Shown here one piece after another: positions 1 to 12,565 of a stretch of DNA of 64,000 bases; within the stretch, counting starts at the first letter, position 1; each line of letters starts with the position of its first letter. The notes under the pieces were generated by a model, which saw only the letters and a program-made list of their open reading frames with translations, had not been told where the DNA came from and made no database searches. The stretch comes from an uncultured Dehalococcoidia bacterium. Its GTDB lineage: Bacteria; Chloroflexota; Dehalococcoidia; Lucifugimonadales; UBA1123. The stretch lies in contig OY282441.1 of the NCBI GenBank assembly GCA_958296105.1, positions 1-64,000 on the forward strand, read 5' to 3'. The position numbers were made by a program, and so were the translations under genes.

Positions 1-2345
1 GACCCTTGCGACAGAGACCGCCAACCGCTGCCTGAGCGCTCATCCCTGTGTTCGATCTCGATACTGTCCTTTGGCAAGTAGAGGGCAAGACGGTCGATTC
101 TCTCAGGAGGGACTCCCTTGAGCGCAGTTTTGAACCGTCCATCATAGCTTTCCCATGAGTCGACCGCGCCTGAGTGAAATCTACTTATCATCTCGACTGC
201 GCCATCGAGTCTATTCCAATCCCATTGACCATCACCTTCGGGTCGAATGTTGTCTGCGATTTTCTCACGGTCTCTCTCGAACCGCCCGATTCCGAGTATC
301 TCGCTCAGTTCGCTGACTAGGCTCTCATGTTCGGCGAACGCATCCACTCGGACGCGGAGCGTGTTACTCGACGCCGCATCTGCGAAGGTTTGCCGCCTGT
401 CACTCAGCCGAATGCGCTCTTCCCGATACAGGGCAAGGGTTGCGGAAGCCTCGACTTCCAAAGCCTCCGCCCTCTCTCGCTCGCTGTCCAGCGCCTCGAT
501 CTCAGCCCCCAGATTCGCAGCCTGACCAAGCAATGCCCCGTACTCGCTGGGGTCGGAAATGCCTTCACTGGCGAGCCGGCTGGATGTCCGCTCGTATTCG
601 GCTGCGCTCGCCTCCACCCCAGCGACCCACTCCTGCGCATACGCGCCTGCGCGAATCTCATCGAGCCGCCGCTCGACTTGGCTGAGACACCAAATCGTGA
701 CTTGCCGAAACTCTTCCATCTCCCGACTGAGGTATTGATGCGCGCGCCTGAGCGCAGCGCGCGCAGCGTCGTCTTCGGAATCCTCCCCAAGGTCGAGATC
801 GGATACAGATAGGTCCTCTACACTGCTGCGTACTGAATCCAGCGCCCTCTCGGTGGATTCCAAAATCGCATTCCATGTCTCGTCAGTCTGGCGTCTGGCG
901 CGATACGTGTTCAGTATCTGCGCATGTCCGCCTTGCTGAAGGACGTCGAGCTTATGCTGAACGTCCCTCAGCGCCGCCCTGCGAGCCGGCAATTCCCTTG
1001 CCCGAGCCCACGCCGCGCGAGCCTCGGCGCGCAGAGACAGGTAAGCGGCTTCCATCTGTCTGATCCGTCGTTCGATCTCTGCTCCGCCCACTTCGGATAT
1101 ATTGTCGATGACGTTGAGCAGAGCGTTCGGATGCTGAGCCATAGTGAACAGCTGCTTTTGGCTGTAGATTCGCACAGGAAAACGTTCACGGATGTCACCG
1201 TCTTCAGAAATTCGGCTGTCGCCATCGAGCCGAGAGATGGATGGCGCGCTCCCGTCCCGACTCCAAGAGAGCAGGAATCTCTGATCATCCTTTCGGTACA
1301 CCATCTCTATAAGCGTATCGTCGGTCAGCAGCCCTGCTTCCGAGCGCGATTCGGGAACACTCATACGGCGGTCGAACAGACTGCGCAGCGAGCCTTCTTC
1401 CTCGCTGTCCGTGCCGTCCAGCTCGTCTTCTCTGCGCAGCGTCTTGCGGCAGAAGTCCACCAGCGTGGATTTGCCCGTCCCTCGACCGCCGATGATCGCG
1501 TTTAGCCAGGGGTTCAGGCAAACGGTGATCGGCTGCTGGCGACCGATGAACATTGCGCCGTCTACTCTGATGCTCTCTATGGACGTGGAAGCGTATCTGT
1601 TGGGATCTTCTGTGTCTCCGGAAATCCTGGGCTTCAGCGATGCTGCCCCGTCCAGCAGCGCCAGACGCAGCCCCTCTAGGTTTGGCTCCGTCATCTTCAC
1701 CCAAGTGAACCTCTGGCCAATCCTGTCGAAGTCGTGGCTGTCCGAGCTCCACACCTGAGACAGCCTGCGCCCGATCTCGGGCTTGCTTCCGTCTAGCCAT
1801 GTACTGTCGATGTTCTCGTTCGGGTTCACTTCGACAGCCGACAGCCCGGAATGTCTCAAGACTGAGAGCCTCTGTTCGCCGCTGAGTCCGAGAAGTCCAT
1901 CGGGGCCGTTGACGTGCGCGCCGATTACCAGCGCGTCATCGCCTGTTTCATCCAATACCTGTTCGACGTTCAGCGATGATCGTGAATTCATCTGTCCCCG
2001 CTGCTCCACGCCGATTCCAACTCTCGATAGCAGGTCTTCGACGTGAGTTTGCCGAGAAGATGGATCCATCAGAAGCAGCAAGTGCGAACCGTCGCTGGCG
2101 GTCAGCTCCACGCCCGGAAAGACAACTGGCGAGTTGTCGACACGTGAAGCGGCTTCCTGTATATGTGTTACCCCCGCCGCCGTGTTGTGATCCGTAACGG
2201 CTATGGCGTGTATCCCCGCGTCGCGCGCGGCTGTTGCCCACTTCACCCAGTCCGTATCTTCCCTGAAGTCATGCGACCCCCCCGTATGCGCGTGGAAGTC
2301 GAACTTCCACCAGCGCGAGCCGGGCCACTGCCACCCTGCGCTCAT
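1..2345 (-). CDS. TrlF-family PHP/AAA-like ATPase, truncated by window edge
   Basis: The reading frame opens at an ATG that overlaps the methylase stop (ATGA) and stays open to the left edge, so about 781 residues are visible and the C-terminus is missing. The N-terminal 200 residues form a PHP-type metal-dependent phosphoesterase: FHAHTGGSHDF near the start, then AVTDHN, GVELT, IGAHV and SSDSHDF, which supply the expected His and Asp ligands. A Walker A motif GGRGTGKST follows at about residue 285. A long Arg/Glu/Ala-rich stretch after residue 380 looks like an SMC-type coiled coil. The domain order matches the family annotated as TrlF. The overlap with the DUF1156 methylase implies translational coupling and a shared defence role. 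The substrate is unknown; nucleic-acid cleavage is inferred from the PHP fold. Confidence 0.85.
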   Translation of the reverse strand, partial: MSAGWQWPGSRWWKFDFHAHTGGSHDFREDTDWVKWATAARDAGIHAIAVTDHNTAAGVTHIQEAASRVDNSPVVFPGVELTASDGSHLLLLMDPSSRQTHVEDLLSRVGIGVEQRGQMNSRSSLNVEQVLDETGDDALVIGAHVNGPDGLLGLSGEQRLSVLRHSGLSAVEVNPNENIDSTWLDGSKPEIGRRLSQVWSSDSHDFDRIGQRFTWVKMTEPNLEGLRLALLDGAASLKPRISGDTEDPNRYASTSIESIRVDGAMFIGRQQPITVCLNPWLNAIIGGRGTGKSTLVDFCRKTLRREDELDGTDSEEEGSLRSLFDRRMSVPESRSEAGLLTDDTLIEMVYRKDDQRFLLSWSRDGSAPSISRLDGDSRISEDGDIRERFPVRIYSQKQLFTMAQHPNALLNVIDNISEVGGAEIERRIRQMEAAYLSLRAEARAAWARARELPARRAALRDVQHKLDVLQQGGHAQILNTYRARRQTDETWNAILESTERALDSVRSSVEDLSVSDLDLGEDSEDDAARAALRRAHQYLSREMEEFRQVTIWCLSQVERRLDEIRAGAYAQEWVAGVEASAAEYERTSSRLASEGISDPSEYGALLGQAANLGAEIEALDSERERAEALEVEASATLALYREERIRLSDRRQTFADAASSNTLRVRVDAFAEHESLVSELSEILGIGRFERDREKIADNIRPEGDGQWDWNRLDGAVEMISRFHSGAVDSWESYDGRFKTALKGVPPERIDRLALYLPKDSIEIEHRDERSGSGWRSLSQG

Positions 2346-5251
2346 CCCTCGCCCCCTCCGACATCGTTCATCAGCGCCACCTGCCGCGCTTGCGACATAT
2401 CCCTTGCCAGCCGATCTATCTCCGGCCAGCTCTGCGCCAGCCCGTTGTACGACAGCGCCTCCCCCGCGCGCCCCTTGCGCTCCGACATCGCATATAGACG
2501 ATAGCACAGATCCCGCGCCGTCTCCGCGTAGCCCCCCAGCTTCGCCAGACACTCCGCCGCCGCCGTTTCGCCCCCCGTTTCCAGCGCGTCCACCATCCGA
2601 TGCACCGTCTCCCAGACCGTTATGCCCGAGCCCCCCGTTGCGTCCCACCCTTCCGAAAGCTCGGACGGCCTCAGCAGCCGCACCTTGCCCCCGCCCGAGC
2701 GCACTATCCCTTTGTCCACCATTCCGCCCACACTCGTGACCTTCGCCTTCGAGAGCGTCTCCGCCAACCCGTACTCCCCCTCCGAGAAGCCCGACTGCTC
2801 GAACCACGCCAGCGCCCAGCGAGTATCCGCGTCGAACTCCCCCTCCTGCTGAGCCAGCGCCTCGTCCAGCGTGCGGTTGATCAGCCCCAGCGCCTCCCTC
2901 ACCGACACCGTCTTCCCCTGAGCGTCCAGCACCTTCGAGTAGCGCGTGTAGATAGCCATACCCGGCCCTATCGCCGCCTGCGCCAGATCCACCGGCGCAA
3001 CGTTCCCGCTCTGGAGCTTCGACACCGCATCCGGAAGCTCCGCCCTCAGCGCGTCCACGAATTCGCGCCGAGTCGCCGTCGGCGCGTCGGAGAGCCGCGC
3101 TCGGCAGACGAGGATGATGGAGGAGGCGAGGGCGTTGGTGTTCATTCCAACCTGCCGATTGCTCATTTCTGTTCGGATCGGCCATGTGCCACTGATGGAG
3201 AACCCAGCTTGAATAACCGCATCTAGGAACGTCTCCCAGCCTGTGTTTCCTTTACCTTTGTCTCCTTTCTTTTCGGACTGCTTGAAGGCGTAGTAGATGG
3301 TGACTGGAAATGCAGGGTGAGCCTGTTCGCTAAGGCGGCGCATCGCCCGCGTCATCCCGTTGAGGAAGAACTCATCCGCATCTTCCTTGCTCCCGTGTCG
3401 GTAGGGTGAAGCGATCAACTCCTCGTCCTTCGGCACCGCGAGCGTGGCGAACAGGTCGGGAAAGACCGACCGCAACGAACGGCGCAGCCAAACATAGAAG
3501 AAGTCTGAAAGGTCGGCATAACCGATATTGTCGTAGTAAGGTGGGTCGGTGGAGACTATCTTGTCTATGCTGACAGATTGGGTAACAGCGTCATTCTGAG
3601 TTGTGAATCCTTGCGGCTCTGATGAGCCTGAAAGCGCTTTAGTGACACCGTCAACCGATACGCCGTAATCACCTGCGGCTCCAGCAAAAGGGTTCACATC
3701 TGGAAAATCCCACGTCATAGGAATCGCTTGTCTTCCGAAGGCGGTGACGGTCTGCTCCCTACCCGTAGTCCAACGCGCGATTGTGCAGAGCGTATTGGCC
3801 ATACGGTCAATTGCCAACGCCAAATACACCCCCACCGCCTCCGAGTACGCCGTCGCGCCAGTGCCACAGTCACGCAGAGGCACGCCGTCATCCGCAAGCC
3901 CGGCGTCCGCCGCGTCCAGCCGAATGCGCTCCCGCGCCTCGCCCACGAGGTCGGAGAAGGTCGTCAGCGCAACAAGCTGGCGGGGAGTGAAGAGGTCACG
4001 CCACTTTGTCATTCCGTATTCCTGCACACGAAAGCCGAGCGCTTTGGCAGGCAGATAGGTTTCTGGTACGTCTTCGGGACTGGCTGAACGCGCGAGAGAC
4101 TCCATATCGGCAGTTGGCGACAGATACACGCGGCCCCCGTCACCCTCAGCTACCACCGCCATCAGCCGCGCGCGCATCCCGCTATCCTTCGCCTCTGCGC
4201 GGAGGTAGCCGAATGTAGCTGGCGCGCCCGACATCAGACACAGAAAATTGCTCCCACTGCCGCCTGATTTCGTCCCCCGTCTCGTCACAGAAATATCAGG
4301 CAGCGCGCCCGCTTTCACCGTGAACCTGTACCCCCGCCCTTCGATCACCGGTTCGAGGTATGCCTGCTTGCCCCTCTTGGTGGAGAGCATGAAGTTCGAT
4401 ACCAGCGGCACGTCCACGTTGGAGAACGCCGGGTTCGGGCTTTTGACCGTGCGCGCCCACAGCCACGCGATGACCGTCAGCCTGCGCCCCAGGTGCGGCA
4501 TCAGGTCTGGCCTCTCCTCGACCATCCGCGACGTGACCTCGATCTTCGGGTACAGATGTCCGATGCGCCTCTGCGCCTCGTCTCGCATCCACCCCCCATA
4601 GTGGCGCACGTCTTCGGCGATGCCCGCCGCGCCCTTCCAGCCTGCGCCCGTCGAGCCGCTGCCGCCCTGCGCTTCCCGGTTGACGGGAGGCTTTCCCGCG
4701 AACTTGGGCGGAATCTCTATCATCGCCTTGTTGATGAGAACCGCCACCGGGTTGAGGTCGCTCGCGTGCGCTTCCAGCCCCAGCCGCTGCGCCTCCAGCG
4801 GCAGCGCGCCCCCGCCCGCGAACGGATCGTGAAACGCCGGCAGCCTGTTCGGGTCGAACAGCTCCGCCGCGCGCGGGTGAGATGCGTTGTCCTTGCAAGT
4901 CCGCCGCCAGCTCTTGCGAATCTCCTCCCGCGCCTCTTCGAGTACCCTTTCGTTCGTCGTGTTCTCCCACTTCACCATGTCTTTGACGATCTCGAACAGC
5001 CGCATCCGTTCCTGATCCTGCTCCGGCCGGGTGAGGTCTTCGCGGCTCGATGGATCGTCCACCATCTGCGCGAAGATCACCGCCCGCGCCGCCGCCAGCG
5101 GCCTCCGCGCCCACCACAGATGAAGCGTCGAGGGGTGGCCATGCCGAATCGACTTCTCCCGCTTGGACGCCGCGTTGACAGCATCCAGCGGCAGCGCAAC
5201 CTCGATCAGCTTCTTCCGCAGAGCGACGCCGTTCATATACGTTACTCCCAT
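2342..5251 (-). CDS. DUF1156 domain DNA methyltransferase (copy 1)
   Basis: A 969-residue adenine-type DNA methylase. The N-terminus has the DUF1156 signature (EKSIRHGHPSTLHLWWARRP). The SAM-binding motif DPFAGGGALPLEAQRLG lies near residue 140, with ASDLNPVA following. The catalytic TDPPYYDNIGYADLSDFF (DPPY type) lies near residue 568. This is the COG1743 family, repeatedly found in defence islands with a DUF499 ATPase and a SNF2-type helicase. An alternative ATG at 5236 has a better ribosome site (GGGAG) and gives a 964-residue protein. Its 3' end overlaps TrlF by ATGA. A second, divergent copy lies at 32517-35540. It probably marks host DNA; the target sequence is unknown. Confidence 0.92.
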   Translation of the reverse strand: MGVTYMNGVALRKKLIEVALPLDAVNAASKREKSIRHGHPSTLHLWWARRPLAAARAVIFAQMVDDPSSREDLTRPEQDQERMRLFEIVKDMVKWENTTNERVLEEAREEIRKSWRRTCKDNASHPRAAELFDPNRLPAFHDPFAGGGALPLEAQRLGLEAHASDLNPVAVLINKAMIEIPPKFAGKPPVNREAQGGSGSTGAGWKGAAGIAEDVRHYGGWMRDEAQRRIGHLYPKIEVTSRMVEERPDLMPHLGRRLTVIAWLWARTVKSPNPAFSNVDVPLVSNFMLSTKRGKQAYLEPVIEGRGYRFTVKAGALPDISVTRRGTKSGGSGSNFLCLMSGAPATFGYLRAEAKDSGMRARLMAVVAEGDGGRVYLSPTADMESLARSASPEDVPETYLPAKALGFRVQEYGMTKWRDLFTPRQLVALTTFSDLVGEARERIRLDAADAGLADDGVPLRDCGTGATAYSEAVGVYLALAIDRMANTLCTIARWTTGREQTVTAFGRQAIPMTWDFPDVNPFAGAAGDYGVSVDGVTKALSGSSEPQGFTTQNDAVTQSVSIDKIVSTDPPYYDNIGYADLSDFFYVWLRRSLRSVFPDLFATLAVPKDEELIASPYRHGSKEDADEFFLNGMTRAMRRLSEQAHPAFPVTIYYAFKQSEKKGDKGKGNTGWETFLDAVIQAGFSISGTWPIRTEMSNRQVGMNTNALASSIILVCRARLSDAPTATRREFVDALRAELPDAVSKLQSGNVAPVDLAQAAIGPGMAIYTRYSKVLDAQGKTVSVREALGLINRTLDEALAQQEGEFDADTRWALAWFEQSGFSEGEYGLAETLSKAKVTSVGGMVDKGIVRSGGGKVRLLRPSELSEGWDATGGSGITVWETVHRMVDALETGGETAAAECLAKLGGYAETARDLCYRLYAMSERKGRAGEALSYNGLAQSWPEIDRLARDMSQARQVALMNDVGGGEG

Positions 5252-5255
5252 CCCG

Positions 5256-5261
5256 TATAAT
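5256..5261 (+). promoter_or_regulatory. Candidate -10 box between divergent genes
   Basis: TATAAT lies in the 88-bp gap between the leftward methylase and the rightward nucleotidyltransferase-like gene. No convincing -35 is present at 17 bp, so this is a weak call. The gap must hold promoters for both directions if the genes are transcribed independently. Confidence 0.3.
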
Positions 5262-5339
5262 TAGACCCAGCTATGATACAATGTATTCCTATAGATTTCT
5301 TGCCCATAACGTTCATAAACTAGGAGCGTTTTTCCCCGA

Positions 5340-5771
5340 TTGATTCCAGCATTTGACGAGCAAGGCTTTCTGCCGCTTGGACTGCACGACGCTTCCCTGC
5401 CAGAGATACGCGCCGCCCTGAGCTTCACGCCACGCCGGCGTATGCTGATTTCCGGATTGTATGGATACGTTCGCATATGGAACCAATCCAGCCTGCTGGA
5501 TTATCTCATACTGGACGGTAGCTTCGTTACCTCGAAGCCCGAGCCCGGCGACATAGATATGATACTCGTTCCCAAACCCGAAGGACTCACGAGCAGGCTT
5601 GGCGAGTTAGCCAGAACGCTCTGTTACGACAGAGAATTTACAAAAGCGGAGTTTGGGTGCGAGGCGTTCTTGGTGTCAGGATTGGCAGACTTGGATGGAT
5701 GGCTCGACTTCTTCAGCCATGACCGTCAGGGAAATGTTCGCGGCTTGCTTCGGTTGAGATTTCCACTATGA
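5340..5771 (+). CDS. Small nucleotidyltransferase-fold protein (DUF6932-like)
   Basis: A 143-residue protein starting at TTG, with AGGAG 13 bases upstream. The central motif DGSFVTSKPEPGDIDMIL matches the minimal nucleotidyltransferase pattern (Gly-Ser, about ten residues, then Asp-x-Asp). This places it near DUF6932/MNT-type proteins, many of which act in toxin-antitoxin or defence pairs. A third catalytic acid is not obvious. The stop overlaps the next start (ATGA), so the two are translationally coupled. The pair runs opposite to the methylase on its left and the helicase on its right, as if inserted between two parts of one system. A toxin or effector role is inference. Confidence 0.7.
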   Translation: MIPAFDEQGFLPLGLHDASLPEIRAALSFTPRRRMLISGLYGYVRIWNQSSLLDYLILDGSFVTSKPEPGDIDMILVPKPEGLTSRLGELARTLCYDREFTKAEFGCEAFLVSGLADLDGWLDFFSHDRQGNVRGLLRLRFPL

Positions 5772-6562
5772 CGAAACAGCATGTGCGTCAGGACACGAAC
5801 TACAGAGTTACTGCCGAACAGATCGGACGGTTGGAACGCGCTCTGCTGGCTATGCGCGAAACTGCCGTGGGGTCTCCCGACGTGCTGGATACCATAGCCC
5901 TAGTCCAGTATCAGGAGATTCTCAGACTCAGATCGGAGCTGGACGCCGCTATGGGATTCGCGGAAGAGACCAGCGATCTGGTGGTGTCCCTCCAGGGTGC
6001 GCGCGTCGGTCTCGGCGCGGCGCCCGTGAGCGTGATCGCCAAGACGCTCGATAACGTCCGCGGAGCGGTACAGACCGTCTCGTCATATCTGACTACAGGA
6101 CAATGGGCAAGCAGGGGTAGATTCCCTAGAGCCGTATCTCGATCAGCGGACTTTCAGTTTGTGGGCGTTGGTAGTGGGAGTGTACGCATCAAACTCGATC
6201 TGCCGGAGCCTACTTCCCCACTTGGTAATGAGCGTGAAACCGCCGAACGCAGTGTGGGGCTTATACTCCAAACGGTGGAGTGGGTATCTTCCAGCGAAGA
6301 TATCGACATATTCGAGCGGAGAATCGAGGATGAGCGTCTTGCGTGGCTGCTGCTCACCCAGATTCGCCGAGTAGCCCCTGCCCGCAACGGGATAGTGGAC
6401 CGCATGGAGTTTTCCGGTCGCTTGGCAAGTCGGGCAAGTACAGAAGGCAGTTACATCCTCTCTCGCAGGTCAGACGGCAGAATAAGGGATGCCCTCAGCG
6501 AAGCCTCAGCAGGAGATATCTACGATATAGCAGCCTCTACCCCCCCCGAAGGGAGAGGGTGA
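5768..6562 (+). CDS. Unknown partner of nucleotidyltransferase-like gene
   Basis: A 264-residue protein of no family I recognise. The first 100 residues are largely helical with several Leu/Ala heptads and the phrase YQEILRLRSELDAAMGF, which could be a coiled-coil or antitoxin-like segment. The middle holds an alternating hydrophobic stretch ending in SVRIKLDLPEP. The start overlaps the upstream stop by ATGA, so it is made with the nucleotidyltransferase-like protein and probably binds it. The gene ends five bases before the stop of the convergent helicase; its 3' end (CCCCGAAGGGAGAGGGTG) looks partly derived from the intergenic hairpin repeats seen elsewhere in the window. Confidence 0.65.
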   Translation: MTKQHVRQDTNYRVTAEQIGRLERALLAMRETAVGSPDVLDTIALVQYQEILRLRSELDAAMGFAEETSDLVVSLQGARVGLGAAPVSVIAKTLDNVRGAVQTVSSYLTTGQWASRGRFPRAVSRSADFQFVGVGSGSVRIKLDLPEPTSPLGNERETAERSVGLILQTVEWVSSSEDIDIFERRIEDERLAWLLLTQIRRVAPARNGIVDRMEFSGRLASRASTEGSYILSRRSDGRIRDALSEASAGDIYDIAASTPPEGRG

Positions 6563-6567
6563 TCCCC

Positions 6568-10092
<3,525 letters not shown>

Positions 10093-10177
10093 ATGCCCCT
10101 GCCTGCCCATCCTTGCCATAATCGTAACACGACTGGATAGAGCGATGAGCGCAGAGAAAGCAAGCCTATCGACACAT

Positions 10178-10193
10178 GCCCCGCGCGCGGGGC
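10178..10193. promoter_or_regulatory. 16-bp perfect GC palindrome between divergent genes
   Basis: GCCCCGCGCGCGGGGC is a perfect palindrome in the 237-bp gap between the leftward helicase and the rightward unknown pair. It could be an operator or a hairpin. No clear sigma-70 promoter stands out nearby. The rest of this gap shows no other feature. Confidence 0.3.
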
Positions 10194-10329
10194 AGCGGCT
10201 GCAATCCTGACTGCGAACGGTACTGAGAACGGTGAGATTGCAGGCGCTCGAAGCATATAGTAAAGTCGTGCTGCGTGAAACTCTCTGATCGAACTGTCCT
10301 GAGCATAGAGAGCGCCAATACGCCACTAT

Positions 10330-10884
10330 ATGAAGAACCCAAAACTTCCCATCCACGATATGGCGCAGCGGCACAGTGGTCTCACTCCAGCGATTGCAGG
10401 GAGCTACACCGAAGCGGCGAAAGTCTGTTTTGACCGACACCATGAGCCACCGACGACGTTCGAGATAAGATGGTCGGAACAGCAATCGGAACAGCATATA
10501 GATGCCGCTGTGGAATGGGAAACGACCGATCAGCGCACAAGAGGCGGGTGGAATAATGAGGTGGATGCAACCAGAGATGGCGCTTATGCCTGCATATTGG
10601 CGGCAGTGGAACTGGTGTGTGGATTGGTAGCTGTTAGGCGCGCGGAGACGGGAACGGGCGCTGACTACTATGTCGCCCCAACAGACACATCCGCTGATGA
10701 CCTCGAGGATTACATCCGTGTCGAAGTGTCGGGAACAGACAGAGAGAGCGCCTCGGGTGTCGCCCGCAGACTAAGAGAGAAGCTCGATCAGGCCAAGCGT
10801 GGAGACAGCGATCTCCCTGCGATTGCGGGTGTCGTTGGCTTCCGCGCTAGGCTAATACACTTGGCGAGTCTGGAGGAGTCATGA
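10330..10884 (+). CDS. Conserved-looking unknown protein, first of a pair
   Basis: A 184-residue protein I cannot assign. A mostly helical centre (DGAYACILAAVELVCGLVAV) is followed by a beta-rich segment GADYYVAPTD and then DDLEDYIRVEVSGTD. The D...E-V-S arrangement is reminiscent of a PD-(D/E)XK-like core with an altered lysine, but this is only a suggestion. The stop overlaps the next start by ATGA, so the two are coupled. The position beside the DUF1156/helicase genes suggests a defence accessory or an independent two-gene module. Confidence 0.7.
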   Translation: MKNPKLPIHDMAQRHSGLTPAIAGSYTEAAKVCFDRHHEPPTTFEIRWSEQQSEQHIDAAVEWETTDQRTRGGWNNEVDATRDGAYACILAAVELVCGLVAVRRAETGTGADYYVAPTDTSADDLEDYIRVEVSGTDRESASGVARRLREKLDQAKRGDSDLPAIAGVVGFRARLIHLASLEES

Positions 10885-11984
10885 GTTGGCTCGAACATCA
10901 CCGCCAGAGCGAACAGTATGCGTCCAAAGCTGAGGTAACTGCCCAACTTGGTGATGACATCGAGGCGCAGAAACTCTATGCGATTGCCGCGCAAGCTGAG
11001 GAAAGGGCGCTTGATGAGCTTGGGCATGACAAGCCGCGCACTTACGGCATCACCGCCGTAAGCGCCGTAGCTCTGTACTTAAAAGCGGCGCAGTGGTCTG
11101 CCGCCAAAACTTTGGCACATCGGTATCTTGGTTCCGGCCGCCTGCCAAAGTTTGCGCGGCGACAGTTGAAAGACTTGCTCGACTCCATCGAGATGCGGCA
11201 GGTCGGCATCGACCCCCACAATGCACGTATGCACGTATCGGCAAAAGGTAGCGAGATTGTGATGGGCGGCGCTCCCTTGAACTCGGTCGTGGCAGTAGCT
11301 AAAAACCTAGAATCACTGATATACCGAACCGCTGAGTACATTAAGAACCTTCCGCACCGCAAGCGTGGAGAACCCAGCAAGGAAATTCGGAACTCTTACC
11401 GCCCATGGATACTTCAGTCTCAACCGGGAAGCTATCAATTCGCCGTCTCCGTACAGGAGACCAGACAGCTGGACATGTTCGATCCTGATGACATACATCC
11501 CAAACAGATCATTGATCGTCTCTTCGACATCTTGCAAGCCTGCGCGGGATCACCCAGAGATGAATTGTCGAGCATAGTCCCTGATGATGATTACAGAAAG
11601 ACGTTTCTCAAGCTGACACGCGACTTGGCTCCGACTGAGAATGGAGACTTCTCTCAGATTGACATTCGATCTGCGTCTGGTACACAGACAATAGCGCTGA
11701 TTCCAGGCACTAGGGGCGCTATCAACGAAGTTATCCGCGATGACTTTACTCCTTCTTCGATTGAATACGAGCAGACAGAGATTCGCGGCATACTGCGCGC
11801 TCTGCATCTGGATAGGGATTGGATTGAGATTGTCCCGCACGGCGTTGAGAAGGGGAGAAGAATATACCGAGCGGGTGATGAGGTCGATGATAGAATAGGT
11901 CCTATGGTGAACCATTCCGTATTGGTTCGAGCTGCGCAAGCTGGCGACAAACTGCACTTTCTTGACATAGAAGCTGATGAGTAA
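10881..11984 (+). CDS. Unknown protein with helical N-terminus, second of a pair
   Basis: A 367-residue protein. The first 130 residues are Ala-rich helices resembling tetratricopeptide-type packing (AIAAQAEERALDELG, AVALYLKAAQWSAAK). The middle is an unassigned alpha/beta region containing QETRQLDMFDPDD. The C-terminal 70 residues (GILRALHLDRDWIEIV, then DDRIGPMVNHSVLVR) look like a small beta-barrel seen in other uncharacterised proteins. There are no catalytic motifs I can name. It is coupled to the preceding gene by ATGA, so the two products probably work as a complex. Confidence 0.7.
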   Translation: MSWLEHHRQSEQYASKAEVTAQLGDDIEAQKLYAIAAQAEERALDELGHDKPRTYGITAVSAVALYLKAAQWSAAKTLAHRYLGSGRLPKFARRQLKDLLDSIEMRQVGIDPHNARMHVSAKGSEIVMGGAPLNSVVAVAKNLESLIYRTAEYIKNLPHRKRGEPSKEIRNSYRPWILQSQPGSYQFAVSVQETRQLDMFDPDDIHPKQIIDRLFDILQACAGSPRDELSSIVPDDDYRKTFLKLTRDLAPTENGDFSQIDIRSASGTQTIALIPGTRGAINEVIRDDFTPSSIEYEQTEIRGILRALHLDRDWIEIVPHGVEKGRRIYRAGDEVDDRIGPMVNHSVLVRAAQAGDKLHFLDIEADE

Positions 11985-12077
11985 GCTAACTGTTGTTCAT
12001 CCACACACAGCGCATATATGATCTTGGACGGCCCTAAGGGACAGCGCGCCGTGAGCAGCGACTTGGAGGAGATGACC

Positions 12078-12536
12078 ATGCCGCCCCGGGTACGACGGGA
12101 AGCGCCGGGGCGCAGGGATGCCCGCATCCGCAAGCATCTGGCGCAGGCGCGGGACTACTGGCTGAAATGGCCCGCGCACCTGATCGAGGGTGACCACTGT
12201 CAGGCTGGGGAGAAGGGCTGGGGCGCCGTCACGCAGTTGACCAAAGCGGTGGCTTCCCTGCGCAGTTGGGACCACTTCGACCATGACGCCATACGGGAGG
12301 CCGTCACCGCCTTGGCCGATGAAATGCCGGAGCAGTCGGTAACCATCTACCGCGGCCTGACCGCTGCGGAGGCGTTGCACGGCAACTTCTACGAGGTCTA
12401 CATGAACGTAGGGAAAGCCCAAGTCGCCTTGCATGACGTGCGCCCCCTGCTGGATGTACTGTGGCGCTTGCTGCCTGCCCAGTACACCGGCGGCGCGTCA
12501 TTCGAGGAATGGACCGAAGCCGAGCCAGCTAGCTAA
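12078..12536 (+). CDS. PaREP1/HEPN-like small helical protein
   Basis: A 152-residue protein. The frame is open from 12018, but ATG at 12078 has GGAGGAG at optimal spacing and is preferred. The segment GEKGWGAVTQLTKAVASL followed by SWDHFDHDAIREAV matches the PaREP1 family of HEPN-like four-helix proteins. The canonical HEPN ribonuclease motif RX4-6H is not evident, so an enzymatic role is doubtful. It lies between the unknown pair and the polysaccharide locus and could belong to either or to neither. Confidence 0.6.
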   Translation: MPPRVRREAPGRRDARIRKHLAQARDYWLKWPAHLIEGDHCQAGEKGWGAVTQLTKAVASLRSWDHFDHDAIREAVTALADEMPEQSVTIYRGLTAAEALHGNFYEVYMNVGKAQVALHDVRPLLDVLWRLLPAQYTGGASFEEWTEAEPAS

Positions 12537-12565
12537 CCAAGCCCCTCGCCTAGAGGAGTAGACCG

